A DNA stretch of 44,010 nucleotides from Argonema antarcticum A004/B2 (GCF_023333585.1 NZ_JAIQZN010000047.1:9827-53836), one strand, 5' to 3'. Shown: positions 9,382-18,390, counted from the first letter of the stretch. Made by a program: numbers and translations. The notes: generated by a model not told the origin, from the letters alone.

Positions 9382-9802
9382 TAGACAAGATTGCCAAAGT
9401 CAATATACTTCATCCGATTCATCTGCGTTTATCCGCCTTTATCTACTGTCATCTGCGGTAAAAAAATCAGAGACTCGTATTTTGGCAATAAATCTAATTT
9501 CTACCACGAATCATATCGTGTCCAGTGGGATCGTGTTTCTAAAATATTACCAATATTATCTGTGTTCATCTGTGTTTATCTGTCTTCATCTGTGGTAAAA
9601 ATTTAACCACCAATGACAACAAACAATTTGAGTATATCAATCTTAAACTAACGATGCTACAGAACATGATATCACACACCATAAAACAAACTATAAATAT
9701 TAGATGGATTACCTAAATTTTTGCTACAGATGTAGAGTCAATTCATGAATTGACTCTACACCAGAGAGTGTTATTAGGCAGCAAAAATAAATCCAAACGA
9801 TA
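9382..9802. repeat. Intergenic region with two copies of an ATCTGCGT-type dispersed repeat
   Basis: No gene is visible. Copy A (about 9411-9468) and copy B (about 9557-9604) both consist of staggered CATCTG(C/T)G(T/G)TTATC units ending in CTGCGGTAAAAA or CTGTGGTAAAAA. A third copy is at 35929-36027. The rest (9605-9802) is AT-rich and unremarkable. Confidence 0.7.
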
Positions 9803-10801
9803 TTACAGATTGAGTTTCGCGATCGTTTCGCGCAGAACTTGGCTAGAGTGTAACAGCTGCTGTTCTTCCTTGGGGGTAAGAGAGAGATTCAAAACCCTGG
9901 TAACTCCCTGACGATTCACCACCGCAGGTAGACTGAGGCAGACATCGTGAATGCCGTGCAAGCCATTAATTAGGCTGCTGACAGTCAAAACCCGGTTTTG
10001 ATTGCGTAGGATAGCTTGTACGATTTGGGTGACGCCAAGACCGATCGCATAACTGGTGGCACCTTTGCGCTGGATAATCTCGTAAGCTGCATTTTTTACT
10101 TGTGTAAAAACTTCTTCCAGTTGCTTATTATCATCAGATGTGCTATTATCCAAACTTCCATCAAATAACTGCATTCCCGCCACATTCACCTTACTCCACA
10201 CCGCCACCTCGCTGTCCCCGTGTTCGCCGATGATGTAGGCGTGCAGACTGCGGGGGTCAATCTGTAACTTTTCTGCCAAAAGATAGCGGAAACGAGCCGT
10301 ATCCAGCACCGTACCAGAACCAATTACACTGGAACTGGGCAATCCAGATAGCCGCAAAGTCACATAAGTCATGATGTCCACCGGATTGGTGACAATCAGC
10401 AAAATGGCGCTGGGACAACACCTGACTACTTCCGAAATCAAACCTTTAAACAGTTCTACATTGCGCTGTACCAAATCCAAACGGGTTTCACCCGGTCTTT
10501 GTTTTGCGCCAGCAGTGATAATGACGATATCGGCATCGTAGCCATCTGCCAAAGTACCCGATCGCACTATGCTAGGTTCAACAAAGGGTAGACCGTGAAC
10601 TAAGTCCATCACCTCCCCTTCCAGCTTGTCGCGATTGACATCGACGATGATCGTTTCATCCAAGGTGTGTTGGATCAGCATCGAGTAAGCGCAAGCCATA
10701 CCTACTTGACCCGCGCCAATAATTACACCTTTGCGAGGACGGCGAATCGTAGTTGAGTCTTGATTTAGCTGAGGTGAGGCTGTAAATAACTGCTCAAACA
10801 T
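9803..10801 (-). CDS. ldh: L-lactate dehydrogenase
   Basis: Cytoplasmic NAD-dependent enzyme interconverting pyruvate and L-lactate, used for fermentative NADH disposal in the dark. Rossmann motif GAGQVGMA is at residues ~28-35. The specificity loop reads [10 protein letters not shown], with Gln at the position where malate dehydrogenases have Arg, which supports lactate rather than malate. The catalytic motif IGEHGDSEV holds the active-site His. At 332 residues it is slightly long, owing to an N-terminal extension of about 20 residues. It stands alone, with ~120 bases to the divergent DUF4058 gene. Confidence 0.93.
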   Translation of the reverse strand: MFEQLFTASPQLNQDSTTIRRPRKGVIIGAGQVGMACAYSMLIQHTLDETIIVDVNRDKLEGEVMDLVHGLPFVEPSIVRSGTLADGYDADIVIITAGAKQRPGETRLDLVQRNVELFKGLISEVVRCCPSAILLIVTNPVDIMTYVTLRLSGLPSSSVIGSGTVLDTARFRYLLAEKLQIDPRSLHAYIIGEHGDSEVAVWSKVNVAGMQLFDGSLDNSTSDDNKQLEEVFTQVKNAAYEIIQRKGATSYAIGLGVTQIVQAILRNQNRVLTVSSLINGLHGIHDVCLSLPAVVNRQGVTRVLNLSLTPKEEQQLLHSSQVLRETIAKLNL

Positions 10802-10919
10802 ATTGGCGATCGCCTCTCAAACATGATAAGGCATTATAACCTATGATAGGGAAAGGGCTGCTAATCAAGCAGTTTTTGTGTGATCCATCAAATCTAAGAA
10901 AAAGAATAAATTAAAATTT

Positions 10920-11705
10920 ATGCTTTCTCCATTTCCTGGCATGAATCCTTATTTAGAAAATCCCCGATTGTGGGTAGAAGTCCATAATCGGTTAATTGTT
11001 AATTTAGCCGATGCTTTAGCCCCTTTTATTCCAGAACAATATCGAGTTGCGATCGAACAGCGAACTTATTTAAGCGATGAGTCAGATTCAATCTTGGTGG
11101 GAATTCCCGATGTTGCAGTATTTTCTCAAAAAACAACCGCTAATACAACTTCATCAACAACGGCTGTAGCTACAACTGAAGCTATAACGGTCACAATGCC
11201 AGTGCCAGAAAATGTGAGAGAAAGTTATTTAGAAATTAGAGAAATGGCAACGAATTTTGTCATTACAGTCATTGAAATTCTATCTCCCAAGAACAAACGT
11301 GCAGGCGAAGGAAGAGAGACTTACTACAAAAAGCGCCAACAAGTACTGGCAAGTCTAACCCATCTGGTAGAAATTGATTTACTTAGAGGTGGGAAATCCA
11401 TGCCGTTTTTAGGTGAAGTGCCAACGACGAATTATCGAATTGTCGTAAGTCGAGGTAATCGCCGTCCCCAAGCTCAATTATATGCTTTTAATTTACAACA
11501 AACGATTCCCTCGTTTCCATTACCTTTAAATGTAGGAGATATAGAACCCATTGTTGACTTACAAAGTTTACTCAATGGAGTGTACGATCGCGCTAAATAC
11601 CACTTAGCGATCGATTATAGTCAAGACCCAGTACCCCCGCTCAAGGAAGAAGATGCAAATTGGGTAGATGCTCTGTTGCGAGAAAAAGGACTGCGAAATC
11701 AATAA
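10920..11705 (+). CDS. DUF4058 family protein
   Basis: Starts MLSPFPGMNPYLENPRLWVEVHNRLI, the hallmark opening of DUF4058, a family very abundant in cyanobacteria. Also typical are YLEIREMATNFVITVIEILSP and the KNKRAGEGRETYYKKRQQ stretch with clustered charged residues. The region recalls restriction-endonuclease-like folds, but no function is established. Length 261 residues is normal. It is a single gene with its own AT-rich promoter region. Most members occur as scattered paralogues without conserved neighbours. Confidence 0.88.
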   Translation: MLSPFPGMNPYLENPRLWVEVHNRLIVNLADALAPFIPEQYRVAIEQRTYLSDESDSILVGIPDVAVFSQKTTANTTSSTTAVATTEAITVTMPVPENVRESYLEIREMATNFVITVIEILSPKNKRAGEGRETYYKKRQQVLASLTHLVEIDLLRGGKSMPFLGEVPTTNYRIVVSRGNRRPQAQLYAFNLQQTIPSFPLPLNVGDIEPIVDLQSLLNGVYDRAKYHLAIDYSQDPVPPLKEEDANWVDALLREKGLRNQ

Positions 11706-11770
11706 CTTTCTATTCTTTTGATTCTTGGCTACGAAGCAACAGGGAAAACAGTTTTAGAGCCAACCCCCTG

Positions 11771-12025
11771 TCATAGTAACTGCCCTTTTGCAGCTGCTAA
11801 TTGAATTTCCAACATTTCAATTCGCTCCCTTAATCGACCTGGCGAATCGGTACGGCAATCGGCAAAGGTTGTGCTGTCTACATCAAGAAATGATACGATC
11901 GCCATTTCAATTATGAATTCTATAGGCATTCCAGTATCCGCAGCGTAAGCCGCCAACGCCTCTCTAATATTTGCTGGTAGGTGGTTGAGAATGCCTCGTA
12001 AGGCGGTTATGTCTCCTGTCTGCAT
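11771..12025 (-). CDS. Small hypothetical protein downstream of GIY-YIG gene
   Basis: 84 residues, no family recognised. The N-terminal half (LRGILNHLPANIREALAAYA) is helical, the middle contains a hydrophobic helix (PIEFIIEMAIVSFL), and the C-terminus (RLRERIEMLEIQLAAAKGQL) is a short coiled coil. Only five bases separate it from the upstream GIY-YIG gene, so the two are very probably one transcription unit. Confidence 0.6.
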   Translation of the reverse strand: MQTGDITALRGILNHLPANIREALAAYAADTGMPIEFIIEMAIVSFLDVDSTTFADCRTDSPGRLRERIEMLEIQLAAAKGQLL

Positions 12026-12030
12026 AGAAT

Positions 12031-12399
12031 TTATTCCTCTGCACGGATTTTACTGTTATAGCGTGGTTTGAGGGTCTGAATCATCACGGTTTCCAAATCC
12101 AGTTGAAGCCGTCTCCACTCGTAAGATAAAGCCACAGTTACAATCCTAACATCATCGGGATCTAAGCGTTCTATATATGCCCAAACTAACGCTTTGTGTC
12201 CACCTAAGAAACGACTCCTAACATTGCCAGCTTTACCAATATATAAAATTCCCTCATTTTTATGCCTGACCGCATAAATAGAAAGTCGGTTTGGCAGGTC
12301 ATAAAAGTATTTTGTCAACGGATAACACTCAGAAAATGGAGTATCGGTTAGAATCCGAAGAATTCGGAATGCTTCAGTTTTAATTTCATCATCGGTCAT
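12031..12399 (-). CDS. GIY-YIG nuclease domain protein
   Basis: Small single-domain protein with the GIY-YIG nuclease signature in degenerate form: LSIYAVRHK, then ILYIGKAGNVRSRF (YIG plus the catalytic-type Arg), and the late Glu in LDLETVMIQTLKPRYN. I start at the ATG at 12399 (MTDDEIKTEAF); an upstream GTG at 12447 would extend it into a mobile repeat element. The 5' flank is that 127-bp MITE-like element, so promoter and start may have been altered by its insertion. Role unknown; free-standing members of this type act in DNA processing or mobile elements. Confidence 0.78.
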   Translation of the reverse strand: MTDDEIKTEAFRILRILTDTPFSECYPLTKYFYDLPNRLSIYAVRHKNEGILYIGKAGNVRSRFLGGHKALVWAYIERLDPDDVRIVTVALSYEWRRLQLDLETVMIQTLKPRYNSKIRAEE

Positions 12400-12431
12400 T
12401 GATTCATTTTCTGCTCTCCGGTTGACATATC

Positions 12432-12558
12432 CAGGACTTACGGACACATTTTTGGCGTAGGGGCGGGTTTAGCCGATAAATTAAGCATTTCACAGATATC
12501 CCTAGTACAAAACCCGCCCCGACAATGCTTGATTTTTCGTGATTTTGCGTAAGTCCTG
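12432..12558. mobile_element. MITE-like element with 11-bp terminal inverted repeats
   Basis: CAGGACTTACG (12432-12442) is perfectly inverted at 12548-12558. Inside is a second inverted pair, GGGGCGGGTTT (12460-12470) and AAACCCGCCCC (12510-12520), around an AGCATTTCACAGATA core. The inner core recurs at 18391-18425. No coding capacity. The right terminus abuts the truncated avd gene; the left terminus lies just upstream of the GIY-YIG gene. No convincing target duplication beyond TC is visible. Confidence 0.75.
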
Positions 12559-12573
12559 TCCTTTTTTTTTGCG

Positions 12574-12660
12574 CTTGTGGTCGCGGGGCAAACGATTTAA
12601 AATTGGCACGTACCATTTAATTAAATCGTAGGTTTTTTGGATAATCGCTAGTTCGTTCAT
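12574..12660 (-). pseudogene. avd: Truncated avd, the DGR accessory gene
   Basis: An ATG at 12660 begins MNELAIIQ followed by [21 protein letters not shown], which I recognise as the conserved first helix region of Avd, the four-helix-bundle protein that binds the reverse transcriptase in diversity-generating retroelements. Normal Avd continues HKF.LGDR and has ~120 residues. Here homology stops after residue 29 and the frame enters a poly-A tract and the MITE-like element (12432-12558). No later part of avd, no template repeat and no reverse transcriptase follow; the next gene is an unrelated GIY-YIG protein. Gene order and strand (variable protein then avd) are those of an intact DGR. Confidence 0.78.
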
Positions 12661-12758
12661 TTTGTAAAAAAAAATTGATCGCCGTAGGCGAGGGGTTATA
12701 ATAAAAGAGAGTGAAAAGAGAAAGAGGGTAGAGGGTAAAAGGATAAGAGTATAAAGGG

Positions 12759-15440
12759 TTACAGAGTCCACGCAGCAAGACAAACCACACGAAAACCGAG
12801 GTAGTCGCCCCTGTCGCCCGCATCGCGGTTGCTGCGAAAAGCGGCACGGCAATACCTGGGGTTGAGGCCCCACGAACCACCGCGCAGCAGCCGGTTAGAG
12901 ATTTCATCGCTAGATAGCCATATAGTTTCATCGTTAGGTGCTAATTCATAATTGGAGTACCAATGGTCAGCGCACCATTCCCAGACGTTTCCGTGCATAT
13001 CGTAAAGTCCAAAAGCATTCGCGACTTTAAAACTGCCTACGGGGGTAGTTTTCTGACGATAAATTCCTTTCGGGCCTTGACCATAAGTATTGTTGCCGTC
13101 ATAATTAGCTAAATCAGTTGTAATCGTTTCTCCAAAATGAAATGGGGTAATTGTTGCTGCGCGACAGGCGTATTCCCATTCGGCTTCGCTGGGTAGGCGG
13201 TAGGTTTTGTGAGAGTATTGGGATAAGCGATGGCAAAATTCCACTGCATCATCCCAGGATACCATTTCTACAGGGCGATCATCACCTTTAAATTTAGATG
13301 GATCGGGATCAAGTTCTCGATTAATTTGAGGTAAGGCTGCTACCGCTTTCCATTGCGCTTGAGTGACGGGGTATTTACCCATCAGAAAGGGTTTGATTGT
13401 GACTGGATGTTGGGGTTTTTCATCGTCGTAACTATCTTTTTCCGTTTCCGGGGAACCCATTGTGAAGCTGCCACCGGGGATGTAGACCATTTCTAGGGTA
13501 GTTTTACCTATGTTTTCGGTAAGGTATCGCGCTTGTTTGGTTTCGCGGTGGATGATTTCGCCTTTAGGGTTGACGGTGACGGTTTCAAAGGGGAAAGTTT
13601 CGAGAGGTATTCCCCGTTTTCCAGGAACTTTTAACTTCACCCCTTCAATATTTAATTCGACTGGTAATTGTTCAAAAATCTCTTGCGCCCCCTCCTCATA
13701 ACCCCGTCCCTGACGCGCTAAACCTCGCGCTAACTTTAGTAATGGTTGAAATTCCAACTCTGCTAATGGTTCAGCAAAAGTTGCGACTAGGGAAGCCGTT
13801 TTAATTTTATTTTCATTCTTACTCGTCAAAGACTTTTCCAACTTTTGGGCTAATTGTTTAGCAAGTTCAGTAGGTTTCGTGTAACCCAAAGCAATCCAGT
13901 CAGGATTTTCACCTAATTCTTCTGCATCTGCTATACTCTCTTCTAATCCCTGCTGCAAGTAAACAAGCAAAGCCTCCGATAATTCATTAAGTCGGTCATT
14001 TCCAAAGCGAATTTTTAATGCCTTAAGCAACAAATGGCGAACGCCGCTATCCATTTGGTATAGCTTTCCTCCTATAGACTCAAATAATCTAGAAAGTAAT
14101 AAATCAGGGACAGCAATCCAAGGCAAATCTGCTACGAAATTCTCTCGCAAGTAATAAAGTAAATCGGGAGTAATTGCCAAGGGGAAAGCACCATGAAAAG
14201 CTAAATTCAAATAGGCTGGAAAATCATCAGCAAAGTCATACAAAATTTCGATAGCTTCTTCATGTCGGTTGTTTTCACTCTCCCGTTCTAATACGTCCTC
14301 TAAAGCATTGCTAGATTCATCATCAACAATTATTTCTGGGCGAGCCATTGTCGCAGATTGGAATGTTCCCGATGTTTTTCCCTTAAGCATTTGCAAAATT
14401 TCTTGCCATCCCAAAACACTAAAAGGAAACATGGGAACGAGAGAGGAAATTTTTTCTGCACTTGTACCAAACCAATCTTTTTCTGGCAATGGATTCAGCC
14501 AAACAATTTGCTGAACTGTCGATTCTAATGATACAACAAACTTCTGGATTAATTCAACTCTGACTTCACTAGGAATTATTTCCGTAGCCCCGCCATCGCT
14601 AAAGATTAAAACTTGCGTTTTTGTAGAATGTAGCTTAATTAAAATTTTATCTAAAGACTCTTTCTCTAACAATTCTGGATCGTGAAATAGAGCATTTCTA
14701 GGACTATTGCGAAAGTAAAATACTTGGCAAGATTTAAAAATCCCCTCAGCAGTTTTAACCAGGCGTTCAGCAATCGTATAAAAAGGAATCATCGAATCAC
14801 TTTGGTCAATTAGTAACAGTAATTCGGCTTGATTTTCTCGACTAGGATAGTAAACTAATTCGACAATATTTTCTTGACAAATCCGCTTAACCGTGCCTGG
14901 AATATCCACTTCATCTTCTTTTCCCCTTCGTAAAGATTTCCGTAGAGAACGCCAACCTTGTACCAATTGTACTCTACTTAAGGGAAAATATTCATCATTG
15001 AGGATATATTTTTGCTGAGGTTTCTTGGGTTGCGGTATCGCCGTAACAACTTTAGTATCTATATCTATATTTTCCTGTATAAATCCATTCTGCTTGCTAA
15101 TATTTTGTGGCTGAGTTTCCGTAGGTAAATCTGTCTGGGAAGACTGAGAAAAATTTGAGGGATTCGACGATTGCTTTTCGGTAATAGCTGTTTGAATTTC
15201 TCTCTCAAATATCGGCTTGATATCTTTATCAAAAGCCTCACCTATCTTTTTTTGATCTTTTTGGGTTTTCCCCCAAAGCTGCTGACAGCGGGTTTTAAGT
15301 TCGTCATAATTTTGCGGTCGCAGAGATTCTATACCCCACACTTTTTGCAATAGTTTATAGTCCTCAATCTGTAAAGGTAAGCCTAATTCATTCTTTAAAT
15401 GTAAAAAGAATTGAATTAAATGCGGTTCATCGAGAATCAT
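12759..15440 (-). CDS. vWA domain protein fused to a formylglycine-generating-enzyme-fold domain; likely DGR target of a ternary conflict system
   Basis: 893 residues. The N-terminal ~60 residues form a small helical domain, then a low-complexity linker, then a vWA domain (about 205-350) with MIDAS motif [11 protein letters not shown] and the later FSDGG. A helical region (about 380-590) follows. The C-terminal ~230 residues are an FGE-sulfatase fold: [45 protein letters not shown] and GFRVV. FGE folds of this C-type-lectin-like class are standard acceptors of DGR hypermutation, and the end carries the expected variable-region pattern. The gene overlaps the upstream MoxR gene by 14 bases. Family knowledge: vWA plus MoxR plus a third signalling protein form ternary conflict systems thought to sense invaders. 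Binding rather than enzymatic formylglycine formation is likely; that is inference. Confidence 0.88.
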   Translation of the reverse strand: MILDEPHLIQFFLHLKNELGLPLQIEDYKLLQKVWGIESLRPQNYDELKTRCQQLWGKTQKDQKKIGEAFDKDIKPIFEREIQTAITEKQSSNPSNFSQSSQTDLPTETQPQNISKQNGFIQENIDIDTKVVTAIPQPKKPQQKYILNDEYFPLSRVQLVQGWRSLRKSLRRGKEDEVDIPGTVKRICQENIVELVYYPSRENQAELLLLIDQSDSMIPFYTIAERLVKTAEGIFKSCQVFYFRNSPRNALFHDPELLEKESLDKILIKLHSTKTQVLIFSDGGATEIIPSEVRVELIQKFVVSLESTVQQIVWLNPLPEKDWFGTSAEKISSLVPMFPFSVLGWQEILQMLKGKTSGTFQSATMARPEIIVDDESSNALEDVLERESENNRHEEAIEILYDFADDFPAYLNLAFHGAFPLAITPDLLYYLRENFVADLPWIAVPDLLLSRLFESIGGKLYQMDSGVRHLLLKALKIRFGNDRLNELSEALLVYLQQGLEESIADAEELGENPDWIALGYTKPTELAKQLAQKLEKSLTSKNENKIKTASLVATFAEPLAELEFQPLLKLARGLARQGRGYEEGAQEIFEQLPVELNIEGVKLKVPGKRGIPLETFPFETVTVNPKGEIIHRETKQARYLTENIGKTTLEMVYIPGGSFTMGSPETEKDSYDDEKPQHPVTIKPFLMGKYPVTQAQWKAVAALPQINRELDPDPSKFKGDDRPVEMVSWDDAVEFCHRLSQYSHKTYRLPSEAEWEYACRAATITPFHFGETITTDLANYDGNNTYGQGPKGIYRQKTTPVGSFKVANAFGLYDMHGNVWEWCADHWYSNYELAPNDETIWLSSDEISNRLLRGGSWGLNPRYCRAAFRSNRDAGDRGDYLGFRVVCLAAWTL
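12780..12890 (-). other. Probable DGR variable region (VR)
   Basis: Encodes [19 protein letters not shown] then [17 protein letters not shown] at the end of the FGE domain. In cyanobacterial DGR templates this stretch reads with Asn codons (W-N-N-N-P... R-N-N... GFRV). Here the equivalent codons are GGC, CTC, TAT, TTT, AGC, GGC, GAC, TAC and CTC: different residues, but all ending in C or T, as expected from A-specific mutagenesis of AAC/AAT. No template copy is visible elsewhere in the window. Confidence 0.65.
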
Positions 15441-16449
15441 CTTTTTTGCCCTCCAGAGATTTTTTATGTCTGGTTAGTTCATCACGAGTTTTCAATAATA
15501 CTCCCAAGTTTTGCTGCATTAATTTAAGTATATCTTGAACGGGAGTATTTAAAATACCTTGAGCGACTTTGATAAAATCTAAAAGTTCCCCCGGACTGGC
15601 TTTTTTGCCTCCTGCTTTGGCTGTGTTGGCAAGCAATTCTCGGTAAGCGGCAATAATTTCTGTGATATTTGGTAAATCTTCACCAAAATGTAGTTTAATT
15701 ATCTTCTTTAATTCCTTGTCTGAGGGCGTGTCTAAGTAGTGAAACAAACACCGTCTTAAGAAAGCATTGGGTAAAGTTCTCTCTTCGTTACTTGTGACAA
15801 TAATTAACGGAGAGACAATCTTTTTGACCTCTCGATCTGTCTCTTCAATAAAGAACCGCTTTTCATCGAGTTCTAAAAGCAGATCGTTAGGAAAATCAAT
15901 ATCAGCTTTGTCAATTTCATCAATTAAAACAATAGCTGGAATCGGCGTTTGAAATGCTTTCCCCAAAGCCCCAAATTTAATATAGCCGCCTTGGGTTTCA
16001 TCTTCTAGGCGTTGAATAGTTTTCTGCTGAATACTCTTTGCAAGATATTCGCTTTTCACCAGTTGTGTATCGCGCAAACGCCCCACTGCATCGTAGGTAT
16101 AAAGGCCATCTTTAGCGCGACTGGTAGATTTTATATACCAGGGATAGAGAGGCCATTTGTTTTCTTTAATCCAATCTTGCGCCCAGTCTTTTTCTTTGAC
16201 TAATTCTTGTGCTTGCTGGATCTCCTTTTGATATTTCTGAGTAAATTCGTAGGCGATCGCGCTAGCGAGTTGAGTTTTTCCCACGCCGGGATCGCCCATG
16301 AGGAGGAGGGGACGTTCGAGTGCGATCGCCAGTTTTACCATCTGTTTAAGTTCGTCGCTGGGAGAATAGGGAGAGCGATCGGGTGTTCCCGGTTCCGGGT
16401 TAATATTTCCCGTGTATTCTAAGTTGACTTCAATAGGTAGGTTTGTCAT
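15427..16449 (-). CDS. MoxR-type AAA+ ATPase of the ternary conflict operon
   Basis: 340 residues. Walker A is GDPGVGKTQLA (about residues 52-62), Walker B IVLIDEIDKAD, and sensor-1 type IIVTSNEER is followed by the arginine-finger region LPNAFLRRCLFHYLD; all are intact, so ATP hydrolysis is expected. MoxR ATPases work with vWA partners as chaperone-like remodelling or switching machines. The start ATG overlaps the stop of the upstream HTH-iSTAND gene (ATGA), and its end overlaps the vWA-FGE gene, so the three are translationally coupled. A charged insertion (about 70-105) lies between Walker A and the rest of the core. Confidence 0.92.
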   Translation of the reverse strand: MTNLPIEVNLEYTGNINPEPGTPDRSPYSPSDELKQMVKLAIALERPLLLMGDPGVGKTQLASAIAYEFTQKYQKEIQQAQELVKEKDWAQDWIKENKWPLYPWYIKSTSRAKDGLYTYDAVGRLRDTQLVKSEYLAKSIQQKTIQRLEDETQGGYIKFGALGKAFQTPIPAIVLIDEIDKADIDFPNDLLLELDEKRFFIEETDREVKKIVSPLIIVTSNEERTLPNAFLRRCLFHYLDTPSDKELKKIIKLHFGEDLPNITEIIAAYRELLANTAKAGGKKASPGELLDFIKVAQGILNTPVQDILKLMQQNLGVLLKTRDELTRHKKSLEGKKDDSR

Positions 16450-17582
16450 AATTTATACTCTAATGCTGCTTCAAACTGTGACCATGATAATTTACCTTTA
16501 GATACTATTTGACAAATTTGATGAAAGGTATCTTCGGGCACTCCTTGACTATTATCCCATATTTGTTTTGCAACATCTTTCACTCGTGTGGATGAATTTT
16601 CAGGACAGCCTAGTAGATTGCGATGAAGTGTACACCAAGATAATATTTCCTTATAATTGTTCCCAAAATTGTCGATTTTTGGTAAAGAAATCAATTTTTG
16701 GGGATGCCAATTATTCGGGTTATCTGAGTCAACTATCTCAAGTTCCCACTGAGTAGCGCAATTGTTACTATCAATTAAAAACACCAAAAGGTAATACTCG
16801 ATTTCCTCATCTGTATAGCTGTCAACTTTTTTTTCAAGTGGAATCCAAAAATCATTAATCAATTTAGGAATTTCTTTGTAAATATTGTCGGCATAAAATG
16901 TGACAATCAAACTTCCACTTTGCCATCGACGAAAAGCTGCATCTACGCATTTTTCCGACGTTGCTTTTTTCAATCCTAGTTTTTCTCCTAGCTGTTTCCA
17001 AACCTCATCTATATGAAAGTCTTTTTCCTTAGTATGATGTGGCAGAATTGGAATCATATTATCAGTCTTGTAAACATAAGGAAAGTTCTGCTTTACCAAG
17101 CGATTAACTAACCACCTTTGTCCTTTTTTTGCTTCACCTTGAATTAAAAATGCTCCTCTTGAACAGTTATTTTCTCTCTCTCTAAAATCTTCTAAAAGTT
17201 TACATTGTTTTTTGTAATTAAGCTGAAGCAAGCTATCTCTTAGTTCCTCTAATTTTGGATCACTTTTTGTTTTATTGTTATTAGGAGTTTGAGTTGTATT
17301 ATTAGGACTTTTAACATCCAGATATTCTAAATCTATATCTAAATAGCTAAACAAGTTATCTATCTTTTGAAACAAAACTCCCAACTTACGCTCTAATATT
17401 CTAGTGAAGGTTGTGCGATGGATATTAGCTTCTGCTGCTATTTGTTGTATAACGTAGCCTTGAGGAAACTTTTTGTTCAAGGCTGTTATGAGTTTTTGAT
17501 AGCCTGGATCGGTAAGAACAACAGACTTATGATTTATATCTTCAGGTTTAGAATTTGTCACAGGTAACGCTTTACAACTCAT
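16446..17582 (-). CDS. HTH plus inactive-STAND-like (iSTAND) protein, first gene of the conflict operon
   Basis: 378 residues. The N-terminal ~80 residues contain a helix-turn-helix (VIQQIAAEANIHRTTFTRIL) and a following helical segment (FSYLDIDLEYLD). After a Thr/Asn-rich linker comes the signature of the iSTAND domain: LRDSLLQLNYKKQCKLLEDF, then GAFLIQGEAKKGQRWLVNRL. It resembles a P-loop STAND NTPase start, but the GKT/S is replaced by KKGQRW, hence predicted inactive. The C-terminal half resembles the rest of this module (IPLEKKV, YYLLVFLID). In vWA-MoxR ternary systems such proteins are the third, signalling component. Two palindromes 85-115 bases upstream suggest it also regulates its own operon. 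The start ATG lacks a clear ribosome site. Confidence 0.75.
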   Translation of the reverse strand: MSCKALPVTNSKPEDINHKSVVLTDPGYQKLITALNKKFPQGYVIQQIAAEANIHRTTFTRILERKLGVLFQKIDNLFSYLDIDLEYLDVKSPNNTTQTPNNNKTKSDPKLEELRDSLLQLNYKKQCKLLEDFRERENNCSRGAFLIQGEAKKGQRWLVNRLVKQNFPYVYKTDNMIPILPHHTKEKDFHIDEVWKQLGEKLGLKKATSEKCVDAAFRRWQSGSLIVTFYADNIYKEIPKLINDFWIPLEKKVDSYTDEEIEYYLLVFLIDSNNCATQWELEIVDSDNPNNWHPQKLISLPKIDNFGNNYKEILSWCTLHRNLLGCPENSSTRVKDVAKQIWDNSQGVPEDTFHQICQIVSKGKLSWSQFEAALEYKL

Positions 17583-17668
17583 AAACGGTAATTAGAAGCC
17601 ATTTTACATAATTTCCCAATATTTTACAAAGCTAGACTTTTCACGAAGTCGATCGATTACCAAAAAGT

Positions 17669-17697
17669 TGTCGATCATCGACAGTCGATCATCGACA
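17669..17697. promoter_or_regulatory. Two tandem palindromic operator-like sites
   Basis: TGTCGATCATCGACA (17669-17683) is a perfect 7-1-7 palindrome, and its inner 14 bases GTCGATCATCGACA repeat directly at 17684-17697. They lie in the 273-base gap between the divergent HTH-iSTAND gene and the cupin gene. Tandem palindromes beside an HTH gene are the classic form of an autoregulatory operator; the regulator is inferred, not shown. Confidence 0.55.
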
Positions 17698-17855
17698 GAA
17701 GCGGTTTTTTGGGCTGGTAGCTTTAAGCAAGGAAGTCAAATTTGGCTTCCCCGAACCTTGACAACCGCGTAGGAACAAAGGCTTGACCTCAAAAGAGTAA
17801 AGCCGCTGAACGGGTTGTCGAAGCGATCAACCTCGATCAACGACGGAAAAACACT

Positions 17856-18383
17856 ATGACGATTCTACCATCTAAAGCCTCTTTCCCCAAGAGCAATTCG
17901 TTAGCAACAGAGGAAGTCCTCAAACCCGATCTCTGTCAAGTTATTCAAGGGTTGCGATCGCAACCTTTGACCTGGCCCTTAATCATCCTGCTGTCGCTGC
18001 TACCCAAAAATCCTACTCAGCTAGAAAAGCAACTTCAGTATTCAGAAAAAGGCCGATATTTCTGGATGCCTTTGTTCTCCAACCCTTTTGGCGAAGTATT
18101 ACTCTGCTTCTGGTCAGTTAATTCAGATTCGCGTTCTCACGATCACTTTCAGAGTCTAGCATTTGTGATTGTTCTGATCGGTAAAATTTCCCAAAAACTG
18201 CTTCACGTTAGCGCTAATAAACTCTTCATTTTTGAACAACAAGAACTCAAGGAATTATCTGTAGGGGTGATTCCTGCGTATCAAGCCCATCGCATTCAGA
18301 ACTTTTCACAAGATTGGGCCATCTCAGTTCATCTGTACTTCCCTCGGCGGAAATCAATTGAATTAGCGATCGACGAGGATTAA
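17856..18383 (+). CDS. Cysteine-dioxygenase-like cupin protein
   Basis: 175 residues with the layout of the cysteine dioxygenase cupin family. An aromatic strand with FWSVNSDSRSHDHFQS gives the first two metal His ligands (His-x-His). G-x-I-x-Q-K-L-L-HV follows, and the third ligand is in AYQAHRIQN, followed by AISVHLYFPRR, which matches the SLHVYSPP-type ending of the family. The N-terminal ~60 residues are helical. Thiol oxidation is therefore plausible, but the substrate is not certain and the similarity is at motif level. It is divergent from the conflict operon and shares its upstream region; whether it belongs functionally is unknown. Confidence 0.62.
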   Translation: MTILPSKASFPKSNSLATEEVLKPDLCQVIQGLRSQPLTWPLIILLSLLPKNPTQLEKQLQYSEKGRYFWMPLFSNPFGEVLLCFWSVNSDSRSHDHFQSLAFVIVLIGKISQKLLHVSANKLFIFEQQELKELSVGVIPAYQAHRIQNFSQDWAISVHLYFPRRKSIELAIDED

Positions 18384-18390
18384 TCAACAT

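Noticed and set aside
12502-12931. Two minus-strand frames of 104 and 123 codons after the vWA-FGE gene
   Set aside because: Their first parts are shadows of the FGE gene in other frames; only the avd-like MNELAIIQ... segment inside has independent meaning.
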